Origin: Cylindrospermum stagnale PCC 7417
Lineage (GTDB): Bacteria; Cyanobacteriota; Cyanobacteriia; Cyanobacteriales; Nostocaceae
Reading direction: 5' to 3'
DNA: 64,000 bases
Assembly: GCF_000317535.1 (NCBI RefSeq)
Contig: NC_019757.1
Coordinates: 2,930,501 to 2,994,500, forward strand
In this document: piece by piece, positions 24,022 through 33,515 of the stretch
Layout: every line of letters starts with the position of its first letter
Position numbering within the stretch: the stretch's first letter is position 1
Notes under the pieces: model-generated
Told to the model about the DNA's origin: nothing
Seen by the model: only the letters and a program-made list of their open reading frames with translations
The model's database searches: none
Program-made: the position numbers and the translations under genes

Positions 24022-27000
24022 CTATTTAAGTGGGATAGTGGGTGTGGAGTCGAATTTGCCTCCGGTATTAACGAGAGTGACTTGCACTTTATCTTCTGGC
24101 ATTTGCAAGATACGTGCAATCGTTTTGCGTATCTCTCGTAGGTTAGGTCTGGCATCACCACCAAAGATTCTTCCGTCTTCAATTGCTACCCCCATTGTTT
24201 TTGCTTTAGCTGAACCAGGGTTGGGTGTGCCAAAACTCTTTTTAAGAGCTGCGTTGAAAGCTTCTTGAGACAACCTGACAGCAACATCAAGATCGGTGTC
24301 TGGTCCAGGTTGTACACGCTTGAGAACAGGCTCCAGTACTCCATTTACAAAATCCATACTGTATCCGCGTACACGACTGCCTTGCACCACAATATCGCTA
24401 CCATAGCCTAATCCGGCAGCCATTTCTCTCGCAGTTTGGGATGCTTGCACAAAGAGTTTTTCTGGTATACCGATTGGAATACCAGTGTTACGTGCCTGTT
24501 TAGCTTCTTCCAATATGTTGAGTAAGTCATTGGGACTCAATCCAAATTTCTTAATCTCCTGCAACAAAACCGGCAGATGTGCTGGATTAGAATCTTCTAA
24601 TGCTGTAAATAAGCGTATAAGCAGTTCTGCGTCACCAACCTCATCTAGTAAACTCTTCAGACGGGGCGCAGTCATTTCTGGCATTGTCATCAACGCCTCC
24701 AGACTGGCTACTGTCATGTTCTTCGCTTTCAGGATTTCCACCAGTAGTGCTGGTGTCATATCTTTAAGCTTCAGCAGCCTCGCAATGTCTTCGGTGTTTC
24801 CGACTGCTTTCCAAATAGCTAAGATTTCGTCAGCATTTTTAAACTCATTCCAGAGTTTGAGAATATCATCGGCATTTTTAATCTCACTCCAAAGTTTAAT
24901 GATGTTATCCGCGTTTTTAATCTCATTCCAGAGTTTAAGAATCTCATCAGCATTGCCAATAGCACGCCACAACTTCAGCACATCATCGGCTTTATTAATC
25001 GTCTTCACTAAGTTGAGAACGGTTTCTACATTACCAACCGTGTCTATCAGTTCGATTACCTTCTCCGCATCGTTGACTTTATCTAATAGTTGAATTAGTT
25101 TTTCGGCATCGCCAACCTTATCCAGCAGTTGGATTAACTTTTCCAGGTTGGGTAATTTGTTGATCAAGCGGATAGCACGCCCAACTCCGCCTACACGCTT
25201 GACAAATTCACTCAGCCGACCTAACTGACCAAATACACCCAGCCGTTTGAGAATACCCGTACCGGCAAACGCCATGATTAGCTCAAAAATAGCCTTACCA
25301 AACAACTGGCCGCGCTCACGCCAACTCAGGTTGGGCTTGGTAAGCATCTGATACAAGAAGTAACCCGCAGCAATCACGCCAGCGATTATACCGATTACTA
25401 GCAATACCTTTCCGACAAATGCCAGCACCGCACCGATGGCAGCCATCACCGTTGCGCCCCCGATGACCAACGCCACCACCGCAATCACTAGCACGACTGC
25501 AACGACAGCGACGACTATCCAGAAAAGGGGCGTCTTCATTGCCTCCCAAACCGATTTGAGCATCTCCCATGCACCAAGCACTAGCCCTTCAAAGACGCCA
25601 GCCACGAAATTCCAGATAGACTCAAAGATACCGGGGTTAGCTGCACGCGCTGCCCGCGAATCAATGTCAGAGGAGAAATTACTGAGAACGCTGTCCTGTT
25701 TTGTCAATGCGTTATCTACTAGCTCAGTAATTTCTTTACCCTTTTCGCTCAGTTGCTTTTCCCATTCGCTGTCGCTCTTATCAACAGCTTCTTGCAACTT
25801 GCTCTCCACTGCCGTTGTCACCGCTTTCATGCTTTCTTCGCCTTTACTACTGGCTTCTTGCATCTTGCCCTTAGTTTCATCGGCGACCTTACTGGCATTA
25901 GTTTGAAAGTCGTTACCAACTTTTTCCACGGCGCTGATGAGCGTCTGTGCCTGCCCAGTGGCCTCGCCTTGGGCGGTTGATGCCGCTTGTGAAAAGCTAC
26001 TAATTACCTGGGTGACAAAGTTTTGCTGTTCGTTCTGCTGTGCAGTCTGCGCTGCCAACATTTCAGCACGGGCATCTTGTACGAATGGTGCATACCATCC
26101 GCCTTCCTTCACCTTTTCAGCAAAGTTGTTCAATTCGTCAGAGGTGCTGGTGGTCTGGGCGTCAATCTTTGCTAGCGCATCCTTTACACTTCCATCTAGG
26201 GGATTACTTAAGCCTGGAGCCAGTTCGCGCACTTGGGCGGCCTTGCCTGCCTTGTCGGAACTCAATTTGGTTACTAGATCATTCGTATCTTTACCAAGCT
26301 GGGTGGCGGCGTCATCTGCCATTGTTTGCAGGCTTTGCAGCGTCTTGTCGCGGTTATCCAGAATTTTTTGTTTTGCATTGCCTTGTTGCTTGTCAAATTC
26401 TCCAGCAATCTCCCCTGCTTCCCCACGGAAATGCCCTGCCATCCCGGTGGCTTTTTCACGAACGCTGCTGGCAATGTTGTTACCCATTTCCAAGAATTTG
26501 CTAACCAGTTTGGGAACTTCATTGTTGATGTTGCCAGCGATTTCCTTACCCTTATCGCCACCACTGTATTGAGCAGATTTTTCATTACCAATTTGCTGCG
26601 CCCGCTTTCCGCGCTCGGTACTACCCTGTTGGGCACGCTGGGCTTCTTGGTTGCCCAACATATCAGCTTTTTGAGCTTTTTCTTGACCCTTGTTCAATAT
26701 TGCCGTCTTCTTGGTGGTAACGGCAGTTTCCAACTGGGAAATTTCAGCATCAGCGGCGGCGTTGACTTTAGCACGTTCGGCTTCCAGCCCAGTGTAAATA
26801 GATTGTCGTTGGGCTTCGCCTGTACTCTGGATGCCTGTGATCACCTGATCATAAGTACCCTCAACCCGCAATGCCTCAGTCTCAACCATTTGCTGAATGC
26901 TTTGCTTTTGTTGTTCAGCGGCGCTGGTGATTTGCGCCTTTTGTTGCTCGGCGTTAGTGAGTAGTATTGCGTGCTGTGTAGCGAGTTCCTGAATTAGGGA

Positions 27001-28662
27001 GGCATATTCCGGACTCAGCCCACCGGCATCGGTGCTAAATTCAGGTGCAGAGGCAGTAGCAACTTGGGGCGCGTTTGTGTTGGTTGCCGTCCCTGCAATA
27101 CTGGTGGAGCTAGCAACACCACTGCTTTGATTTGTACTCACACCAGACTGTACGGTTGTACTCTGCTGAACTGCACTATTTGTAACAACTTGAGCCTGGC
27201 TAGCATTTTGTATTGGGACTGCTATCTCCTGCCCCATACCATTTTCGCTAGGTGGTTGCAAACTATTGCTTTTAGTAGAATCTCCAGACTTGGATTGAGA
27301 AGTGCTGATATTATTGGGATCTGAATTTCCTTCAGACGGTACTCCCGATGTATTTGAATTAGTTTCAGCAGGAGTAAATCCGTTGGGAGTGACTTTGTCT
27401 GTATTCACCAGAGAATTCGCCACAGAAGAACTGCCTTCAGTTGTATTTTTACCTGATGCAGTTTCAGCTTCTTCTTCAGGTGAGCGTTGGATGAGTGGAG
27501 TGATAAATGCTGCTGATTTCTGATGGTGTGGCTTGAATAGGTTTTTATTCAAGGCAATTTCCAGGGTTTCGCCTGGGAGGATCTTTGGCTCCAGGGGGTC
27601 TTTGCCTTGTATCTCCGGAATTCCCCCACCTGTTTGACTCCCCAAACGATTCTCTAAGCTGGGAGTTGCCGAGGTTGTATCACTGTTTCCTGACCTTTGA
27701 AGCGTTTTGTCAGTCAGGCGTTGAATTGGTTGCTCTTGGGCAGTTGATGTCTCTTTATGAGAGTGGTTGTCTAAATATTTAGCTTTATTACCTGGAAGGG
27801 CATTCACCTGGTTAATGTGTTTTGGCTGGAGCAAGGGCAGTTGTGTAGACTCTAGATGATCTTGTTTAGAGGTAAAGAGTGGTTCCTTGTTGGAATTTAC
27901 TAGAGTTTCTTTAGTTGATGCTTTGACTTCAGCCATCCGCTGAACGAGTTCTGACAAGCGTTGAACGAGTGGGGTGATGGATGCCGATAAAGGCTGTCGC
28001 TGTTGGGGTTGCTCTTGTTCCTCACCCTGGCGCTGAATTATTTGCTCTTTAGTCGTTGGTGTGTCCATTGACATCACCCGTTCTGCCATCGAGTCTGTCT
28101 CTTGCTCGTATTTATCTCCGGTCGAGCCTATGGTGAGTCTGGAGGAGAGGAGTGATTTTTCTGTCTCGCATTCTGAGCAGGCACGTTGAACAGTTCCTCC
28201 ATTCGGCGAGTTGGCATCATCATCACCATTATCCCCTAACTCACTCAGACGCTGGATTTCAACAGCCTCAGTCGCTACTTCCTCAACTTTCTCGAATGGC
28301 TCTAACGTTGGATTTTGTTCTGGGGATAAATCCGTGTTGGCTTGAGGCTGGATAGCAATCGGGTTTGATGGGACTGTTTCTTGCTGATACATATCCCCAG
28401 GCTGACCTAGGGTCAACTTCATCTGAATTCTTGGTGTTCTAGCTGGGGATGGGCGGGGCGTAAGTTTTAAGCCATCTAGAAAACCACTTTGATACTGCTG
28501 TGCCTCTTCCTTTTGAGTCTGTTCTTCTGGCGTTTGGTCTTGTTGAGGCGTTACTTCTTCGGTTTTGGGCAGAACACCAAAGCCACGCGGTGCGAACCGA
28601 TTTGGTGCTGGTGTGTTCTGAGAATTTGATTTTCTGGAAGTTCTGTGTTGCCTGTTATACAT
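24022..28662 (-). CDS. eCIS-type polymorphic toxin with C-terminal nucleotidyltransferase-like domain
   Basis: A 1,546-residue modular protein. Residues 1-200 are disordered and carry marks of contractile-injection-system cargo: FAPRGFGVLP near residue 23, two DUF4157-like half motifs (MKLTLGQPGDMYQQET, about 81-96; LTIGSTGDKYEQETDSMAER, about 176-195) and a CSECE cluster (about 162-166). A low-complexity region follows, then long coiled coil (about 560-1,000), then a hydrophobic segment (about 1,040-1,104) that could cross membranes. About ten 13-residue leucine-rich repeats follow (about 1,171-1,298). The C terminus has VVQGSRVRGYS (Gly1428-Ser1429) and PDTDLDVAV (Asp1457, Asp1459), which fits a pol-beta-type nucleotidyltransferase with a longer than usual spacer. 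No signal peptide is seen. Putative immunity genes follow. Delivery by an eCIS is inferred, as no structural eCIS gene is in the window. Confidence 0.75.
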   Translation of the reverse strand: MYNRQHRTSRKSNSQNTPAPNRFAPRGFGVLPKTEEVTPQQDQTPEEQTQKEEAQQYQSGFLDGLKLTPRPSPARTPRIQMKLTLGQPGDMYQQETVPSNPIAIQPQANTDLSPEQNPTLEPFEKVEEVATEAVEIQRLSELGDNGDDDANSPNGGTVQRACSECETEKSLLSSRLTIGSTGDKYEQETDSMAERVMSMDTPTTKEQIIQRQGEEQEQPQQRQPLSASITPLVQRLSELVQRMAEVKASTKETLVNSNKEPLFTSKQDHLESTQLPLLQPKHINQVNALPGNKAKYLDNHSHKETSTAQEQPIQRLTDKTLQRSGNSDTTSATPSLENRLGSQTGGGIPEIQGKDPLEPKILPGETLEIALNKNLFKPHHQKSAAFITPLIQRSPEEEAETASGKNTTEGSSSVANSLVNTDKVTPNGFTPAETNSNTSGVPSEGNSDPNNISTSQSKSGDSTKSNSLQPPSENGMGQEIAVPIQNASQAQVVTNSAVQQSTTVQSGVSTNQSSGVASSTSIAGTATNTNAPQVATASAPEFSTDAGGLSPEYASLIQELATQHAILLTNAEQQKAQITSAAEQQKQSIQQMVETEALRVEGTYDQVITGIQSTGEAQRQSIYTGLEAERAKVNAAADAEISQLETAVTTKKTAILNKGQEKAQKADMLGNQEAQRAQQGSTERGKRAQQIGNEKSAQYSGGDKGKEIAGNINNEVPKLVSKFLEMGNNIASSVREKATGMAGHFRGEAGEIAGEFDKQQGNAKQKILDNRDKTLQSLQTMADDAATQLGKDTNDLVTKLSSDKAGKAAQVRELAPGLSNPLDGSVKDALAKIDAQTTSTSDELNNFAEKVKEGGWYAPFVQDARAEMLAAQTAQQNEQQNFVTQVISSFSQAASTAQGEATGQAQTLISAVEKVGNDFQTNASKVADETKGKMQEASSKGEESMKAVTTAVESKLQEAVDKSDSEWEKQLSEKGKEITELVDNALTKQDSVLSNFSSDIDSRAARAANPGIFESIWNFVAGVFEGLVLGAWEMLKSVWEAMKTPLFWIVVAVVAVVLVIAVVALVIGGATVMAAIGAVLAFVGKVLLVIGIIAGVIAAGYFLYQMLTKPNLSWRERGQLFGKAIFELIMAFAGTGILKRLGVFGQLGRLSEFVKRVGGVGRAIRLINKLPNLEKLIQLLDKVGDAEKLIQLLDKVNDAEKVIELIDTVGNVETVLNLVKTINKADDVLKLWRAIGNADEILKLWNEIKNADNIIKLWSEIKNADDILKLWNEFKNADEILAIWKAVGNTEDIARLLKLKDMTPALLVEILKAKNMTVASLEALMTMPEMTAPRLKSLLDEVGDAELLIRLFTALEDSNPAHLPVLLQEIKKFGLSPNDLLNILEEAKQARNTGIPIGIPEKLFVQASQTAREMAAGLGYGSDIVVQGSRVRGYSMDFVNGVLEPVLKRVQPGPDTDLDVAVRLSQEAFNAALKKSFGTPNPGSAKAKTMGVAIEDGRIFGGDARPNLREIRKTIARILQMPEDKVQVTLVNTGGKFDSTPTIPLK

Positions 28663-28908
28663 TTTCTTAAATCTTTAAGTAGAAGCTGATTCAGGCTGGA
28701 TACCAAAAGAGTGTGGTTTGATTTGACTCTCTAGACTCTTTTTGGGAAACGGGATTTCCGAAACTGTTTTTTTGCACCCTTTTGTAGTCCATATCTTGCC
28801 TAGCTTTTTACTTAAAGGTAGGAAAGATTTTTGTCATTTTGTTAATCAGTATATCCCCTATTTATTTTGTTATATTTTTCTCTGAGGAAAGTAAAAAAAG
28901 CTTGATAT
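28663..28908. other. Toxin upstream region
   Basis: About 250 bp of AT-rich spacer directly before the toxin start; it presumably holds its promoter. No convincing motif was found. Confidence 0.4.
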
Positions 28909-29086
28909 TAGGACTTACGCACTGTACAAAATAACAATCTTGTGTATCAACGTAAATACGTTGTTTCAGGCTTTTGTCAATCACCCTTGATTGGTTGCAA
29001 TCGCAAAAATCCCATTGAATAATCTAGTTAGAAGCCTTGAAAACTATACCCGTTATTTTGGCTTGTCTGTCAATGCGTAAGTCCTA
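28909..29086. mobile_element. MITE-like element, family B
   Basis: A 178-bp non-coding element with perfect 13-bp inverted ends, TAGGACTTACGCA and TGCGTAAGTCCTA. It is flanked by a 5-bp direct repeat GATAT (28,904-28,908 and 29,087-29,091). The AGGACTTACGCA end is familiar from cyanobacterial insertion sequences and their miniature derivatives. It has no coding capacity. Confidence 0.8.
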
Positions 29087-29121
29087 GATATTTAAATTAA
29101 GTACATTAATATATGACGCTT

Positions 29122-29147
29122 ATAAAAAAAACCACCCAAGCGGGTGG
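29122..29147 (-). terminator. Terminator of the cysA-like gene
   Basis: CCACCC and GGGTGG arms around AAGC are preceded on the plus strand by an A-run. Read on the minus strand this is a hairpin followed by T residues, about 215 bp past the cysA-like stop. Confidence 0.75.
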
Positions 29148-29364
29148 CTGCAACTGACTTTCTCTAGTTTGTGTGAGATTTGGCGATGACATCACCTACT
29201 CTAGGTGCACTCCCCAACAGGGCAAAGGCACGTAATTTCTGAAATGCTTTCTGGATAAAAATCTTGATGAAAAAATAGCCTGATTAAAGAAACGCCCAAA
29301 CCCTTGCTATTAAAGAATTCCTCTACTGTAGATGCGTTGGCCCTGGGGTTGGGGGCGAGGTGGT

Positions 29365-30381
29365 TTAAATTGAATAATATAACGGGAAAGATTTGGCATC
29401 TTTTGGCTTGACATAGACGCGCTGCTGTGGTTCTAACTCTAACTGATCAAAGCGATCGCGAGTTAAATGCGCTGTTACGGTTTGCCCATCATCTAATCTT
29501 AATTCTACTTGAATTTCCCAACCCAAATGAATGACTCGGCTGACTGTTGCAGGTGCTGTTGTCCCATTAGCAATTTTCTCGACAATCACATCTTGGGGAC
29601 GCAAAAACACTTCTGGGTTTGGTGTATTAAAACCGCTGCTTTGGAAAATCTTGGAAGAACTGGGCAAAACATTCACCGGGCCAATGAAACTCATGACAAA
29701 AGCTGTAGCGGGATTATCATAAATATCCGCTGGTGTTCCTATCTGTTCCACCCGTCCTTTATTCATCACCACAACTTCATCTGAAACTTCCATCGCTTCT
29801 TCTTGGTCGTGGGTGACAAAAACAGTGGTAACGTGAACTTCATCATGCAAGCGGCGTAACCATGCCCGTAAATCTTTGCGGACTTTGGCATCAAGTGCCC
29901 CGAAAGGTTCATCTAGCAATAATACATCGGGTTCTACAGCCAGCGCTCTGGCTAAAGCTACCCGTTGTCTTTGACCACCAGAAAGTTGTGATGGATAGCG
30001 ATCGCCTAATCCACTCAGTTGCACCAATTCTAGCAACTGGTCTACCCGTCCTTTAACCTTCTTGGGTAGTGTTTTGCGAATTTCTAAACCAAAAGCAATA
30101 TTTTGCCGCACAGTCAAATGCTTAAATAGGGCATAGTGCTGAAACACAAACCCAATCTTCCGTTCTTGCACACTTTGATTTGTGGCATCTTTCCCAGTCA
30201 GCAAGATTTTGCCGCTATCTGGCATTTCTAAACCGGCAATTAACCGCAGCAAGGTAGATTTACCAGACCCCGAAGGACCCAGCAAAGCAACCAGTGAACC
30301 ACTCTGAATTTCCAAATTAACCTGATCAACTGCTTGGAAACTGCCAAATTTCTTGGATATATTCTCAACTACTATGCCCAC
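29365..30381 (-). CDS. cysA: Sulfate/thiosulfate-type ABC transporter ATPase
   Basis: A 338-residue ATP-binding subunit. Walker A is GPSGSGKST (about residues 36-44), the signature is [15 protein letters not shown], Walker B is [12 protein letters not shown], and the H-loop is [14 protein letters not shown]. The C-terminal domain is TOBE-like. The pattern [20 protein letters not shown] with [14 protein letters not shown] closely follows CysA. It stands alone: no cysT, cysW or sbpA gene is nearby, so it may serve permeases encoded elsewhere, or a related oxyanion importer. Confidence 0.8.
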   Translation of the reverse strand: MGIVVENISKKFGSFQAVDQVNLEIQSGSLVALLGPSGSGKSTLLRLIAGLEMPDSGKILLTGKDATNQSVQERKIGFVFQHYALFKHLTVRQNIAFGLEIRKTLPKKVKGRVDQLLELVQLSGLGDRYPSQLSGGQRQRVALARALAVEPDVLLLDEPFGALDAKVRKDLRAWLRRLHDEVHVTTVFVTHDQEEAMEVSDEVVVMNKGRVEQIGTPADIYDNPATAFVMSFIGPVNVLPSSSKIFQSSGFNTPNPEVFLRPQDVIVEKIANGTTAPATVSRVIHLGWEIQVELRLDDGQTVTAHLTRDRFDQLELEPQQRVYVKPKDAKSFPLYYSI

Positions 30382-30484
30382 TGATGCTATACCTCTGCGA
30401 TTAATCTACGGTTCGTTGCTAGGATTAAGGTGTTTTATATATATCATACATACTGGCTTTTGAATTAATTAAATTACAGAAAAG

Positions 30485-30985
30485 TTACCAACTACAGCCC
30501 CCGCAATCGAGACCACTACAATCAGCACCACTGCAATCAGCACCACTACAATCAGCCGCCCCAAAATCGAGGGCACCGCAATCAGGAGTCATGCTGACAA
30601 GTTCGGCACAACTACAGCTTAAATCGGCGCAGTCAGGGCAGAAAGAAATGTCATTACCCACGAATGAAAACCTTTGAGCAGCCTTAGCTGGTGGGTTTTG
30701 TTTTTCCTCTTCTTCTTCCTCTGTCGGTTCTGGGTTCTCGATTTGGGAGTGCAAAATTTGATTAGCTTGCTTACAAGCTTGGAACCGTTCCCGTGACTTG
30801 ATAAACGCTATTTTTAAGCCATCTTGTGCGATCGCTCTTTTGATGTATTGAGAGCAAGATTCCCCACCATATAAGACTCGATGAGCGCAAACAAAGCCTT
30901 TGTGAGGCGAAATATGCTTTTGATATCCAGTAATTGCAGCGGTGCTGATTTGTCTAGTAAAAGAATCGAACAAAGAAATTTGCAT
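30485..30985 (-). CDS. YidD-like membrane protein insertion efficiency factor with Cys-rich tail
   Basis: A 166-residue protein. Residues about 15-75 match YidD: ITGYQKHISPHKGFVCAH, then GGESCSQYIKRAIAQDGL with the conserved second cysteine. YidD assists YidC/Oxa1-mediated membrane insertion. After an acidic linker (TEEEEEEK), the last 55 residues are unusual: a cysteine-rich repeat with units like DCSGADCSGADCSGLDC, ending GGCSW. Such a tail might bind metal or form disulfides. It is not next to rnpA/rpmH as yidD often is. Confidence 0.7.
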   Translation of the reverse strand: MQISLFDSFTRQISTAAITGYQKHISPHKGFVCAHRVLYGGESCSQYIKRAIAQDGLKIAFIKSRERFQACKQANQILHSQIENPEPTEEEEEEKQNPPAKAAQRFSFVGNDISFCPDCADLSCSCAELVSMTPDCGALDFGAADCSGADCSGADCSGLDCGGCSW

Positions 30986-31219
30986 TTTTTTTCTGCGATG
31001 TGCGAGTCTATCATTCAGATAACAACAATCTATAAATGCAGATTTCGTTGCGATTAAATATTATTTTTTTCTAAAATTTAATCGTCTCTAGAGGCTGATA
31101 TTTGTATCGCAATATTAAGGAATATTGCATTTCTATCAAAACCCTAAGGTTAAGCGAGAAATCAGCCAAAAGTCCGTGATACGATGCTTTCGGTAAATGT
31201 GAAGATTGGGAGAAAACCT

Positions 31220-32440
31220 TTGACACTACGGGTTGCTGTTGTTGGCTCAGGCCCAGCTGGTTCATCTGCCGCTGAAACACTGGCAAAAGCTGGAATTGAA
31301 ACTTACCTGATTGAACGGAAGCTAGATAACGCTAAACCCTGTGGGGGGGCGATTCCTCTGTGTATGGTGAGTGAATTTGACCTACCACCAGAGATTATCG
31401 ACCGTCGAGTGCGGAAGATGAAAATGATTTCACCCTCAAATCGTGAGGTTGATATCAATCTGATTAATCAAGATGAATATATAGGAATGTGTCGCCGGGA
31501 AGTCCTAGATGGATTCCTGCGGGATCGAGCGGCAAAACTAGGTGCAATTTTAATAAATGCTACCGTTCATAAACTCGATATACCCACCAACAATACTGAC
31601 CCCTACACCATCCATTACGTAGACCATACAGAAAGTGGCGCTCAAGGGATTGCCAAAACCCTGAAAGTAGATTTAGTAATTGGGGCGGATGGGGCTAATT
31701 CCCGCATTGCTAAAGAAATGGATGCTGGGGATTACAATTATGCGATCGCTTTTCAAGAGCGGATTCGCCTACCCCAAGACAAAATGGACTATTACAACGA
31801 CCTCGCCGAAATGTACGTTGGCGATGACGTTTCCACCGACTTCTACGCTTGGGTTTTCCCCAAATATGACCACGTAGCCGTCGGTACTGGCACAATGCAC
31901 GTTAACAAAGCCAGCATCAAACAACTACAAGCTGGTATTCGCGCCCGTGCTTCTGAGAAACTAGCAGGCGGTCAAATTATCAAAGTAGAAGCTCACCCCA
32001 TCCCCGAACATCCCCGCCCCCGGCGCGTTGTCGGTCGCATCGCTTTAGTGGGTGATGCTGCTGGTTATGTTACCAAATCTTCCGGTGAAGGTATCTACTT
32101 TGCAGCTAAATCTGGGCGGATGTGTGCCGAAACCATTGTGGAAGCATCCAACAGCGGCGCCCGTATTCCCTCAGAAGGCGATCTTAAGATTTACCTGAAG
32201 CGTTGGGATAAAAAATATGGTCTCACCTACAAGGTGCTAGACATTTTGCAAAGTGTCTTTTATCGTTCCGACGCCACCCGCGAAGCCTTTGTAGAAATGT
32301 GCGGTGACATGGATGTACAGAAACTAACATTTGATAGTTATCTGTATAAAACTGTGGTTCCAGCCAATCCCATCACCCAACTAAAAATTACTGCCAAAAC
32401 CATTGGTAGCTTAATTCGCGGTAACGCCCTCGCACCCTAA
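31220..32440 (+). CDS. chlP: Geranylgeranyl diphosphate/chlorophyll reductase
   Basis: Reduces the geranylgeranyl group to phytyl for chlorophyll and tocopherol synthesis. A flavin-binding N terminus is seen in RVAVVGSGPAGSSAAETLAK, followed by PCGGAIPLCMVSEFDLP, LVIGADGANSRIAKEMD and the GDAAGYVTKSSGEGIYFA second flavin motif. I choose the TTG at 31,220 (MTLRVAVVG...). It gives 406 residues, has GGGAG about 9 bp upstream, and begins right at the flavin motif. The ATG at 31,184 would add 12 residues and has no ribosome site. Confidence 0.95.
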   Translation: MTLRVAVVGSGPAGSSAAETLAKAGIETYLIERKLDNAKPCGGAIPLCMVSEFDLPPEIIDRRVRKMKMISPSNREVDINLINQDEYIGMCRREVLDGFLRDRAAKLGAILINATVHKLDIPTNNTDPYTIHYVDHTESGAQGIAKTLKVDLVIGADGANSRIAKEMDAGDYNYAIAFQERIRLPQDKMDYYNDLAEMYVGDDVSTDFYAWVFPKYDHVAVGTGTMHVNKASIKQLQAGIRARASEKLAGGQIIKVEAHPIPEHPRPRRVVGRIALVGDAAGYVTKSSGEGIYFAAKSGRMCAETIVEASNSGARIPSEGDLKIYLKRWDKKYGLTYKVLDILQSVFYRSDATREAFVEMCGDMDVQKLTFDSYLYKTVVPANPITQLKITAKTIGSLIRGNALAP

Positions 32441-32597
32441 GCAATTGTCTCAGGTTTGCGAGTATGCTCCAAGAGAGGAAGTAATTCATAATAATTGTGA
32501 ATTACTTTCTTCAGTTAAATAACATCAAATATATTTAATCCACTTAGTTATTTTCTTATTTTTCATTTTAGAGTGAGCAAAAAAAATAAATTATCCC

Positions 32598-32669
32598 GTA
32601 GGACAGGCGTCTCGCCTGTCCCTCAACAGTCCCTCAACAGTCCCTCAACAGGCGAGACGCCTGTTCTAC
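32598..32669. repeat. Nested palindromic repeat, 72 bp
   Basis: Outer 22-bp inverted arms (GTAGGACAGGCGTCTCGCCT and its partner ending CTAC, one mismatch) are themselves palindromic (AGGCGTCTCGCCT). They enclose three copies of an 11-bp unit CCCTCAACAGT. This is a mobile-looking repeat. The rest of 32,441-32,740 shows no gene. Confidence 0.85.
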
Positions 32670-32740
32670 AGAATATTGGGGATATTTTGAAAGTTGGAAC
32701 ACTCTTAGAGGATGTTCTAGAATGGGAATAGGAGGTTACT

Positions 32741-33358
32741 ATGACTAGCATCACCCTGAAAAAACTAACTTTTGAAGAATTTCTAGTACACCATCCTGAT
32801 GATGGTATCTACGAATTGGTGAATGGGGATATTGTCAAAGCGGAAGCAATTAGGGCGCATAAAAATATAGCCAGATATCTTGTTAAATCTTTTGACAGAG
32901 AAAGTGAGCGTTTAGAACTTGACTATATTGTAGATAAAGATATAGTCATCAGAACTGTTGCTGCTAATGGGGAAGAACGAGGGAGAAACCCAGATGTCAG
33001 CGTAGTAAGTGCATCTTTATGGAACGCCAATGTTACAACTTACGGCGCTGTTATTGAACCAATTCAACTAGCTGTAGAAGTAACATCAACTAACTGGGAA
33101 GATGATTACATAGACAAACTAGATGAATATCAACGTTTGGGAATTAAAGAGTATTGGATTGTGGATTATTTAGCTATTGCCTCTAGAAATTATCTAGGAA
33201 ATCCCAAATTACCTACGATTTTTGTTTATCAGTTGGTTGATGGGCAATATCAAATACAAGCATTTACAGGAGAAGACAGAATAATTTCTCCTACTTTTAC
33301 AGAATTAAATATAACGGTTGAGCAGGTTATTACCGCTAGTCAGATACATAAATTGTGA
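32741..33358 (+). CDS. Uma2 family putative endonuclease (DUF820)
   Basis: A 205-residue Uma2 protein: FEEFLVHHPDDGIYELVNGD, GRNPDVSVVS, LAVEVTSTNWEDDYIDKLDE, then LGIKEYWIVDY. A GGAGG ribosome site precedes the ATG by about 7 bp. It has the conserved nuclease-like residues. Function unknown; the third Uma2 gene in the window. Confidence 0.9.
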   Translation: MTSITLKKLTFEEFLVHHPDDGIYELVNGDIVKAEAIRAHKNIARYLVKSFDRESERLELDYIVDKDIVIRTVAANGEERGRNPDVSVVSASLWNANVTTYGAVIEPIQLAVEVTSTNWEDDYIDKLDEYQRLGIKEYWIVDYLAIASRNYLGNPKLPTIFVYQLVDGQYQIQAFTGEDRIISPTFTELNITVEQVITASQIHKL

Positions 33359-33515
33359 TCACAGTGTACTTGGGTTGAAACGAGTGAAACCCAAAACAAA
33401 CGATGAAGCTGATTTTGGTAGACATTTTATTGATTATGTCGTAAAGCACAGCAATGAAATAAGAAAATCAAGGTAGGAAGCTAGACAAGTTATGCTAGGC
33501 ATGGCCCATGATAAT

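Noticed and set aside
24038-28355. Plus-strand frames of up to 212 codons inside the toxin gene
   Set aside because: They are antisense shadows with low-complexity Ser/Leu-rich translations mirroring the toxin's Ala/Glu/Gln-rich coding strand; no ribosome sites or domains.
32702-32720. A third family A MITE end (CTTAGAGGATGTTCTAGA)
   Set aside because: Only about nine bases match the end, and no partner end or internal block follows.
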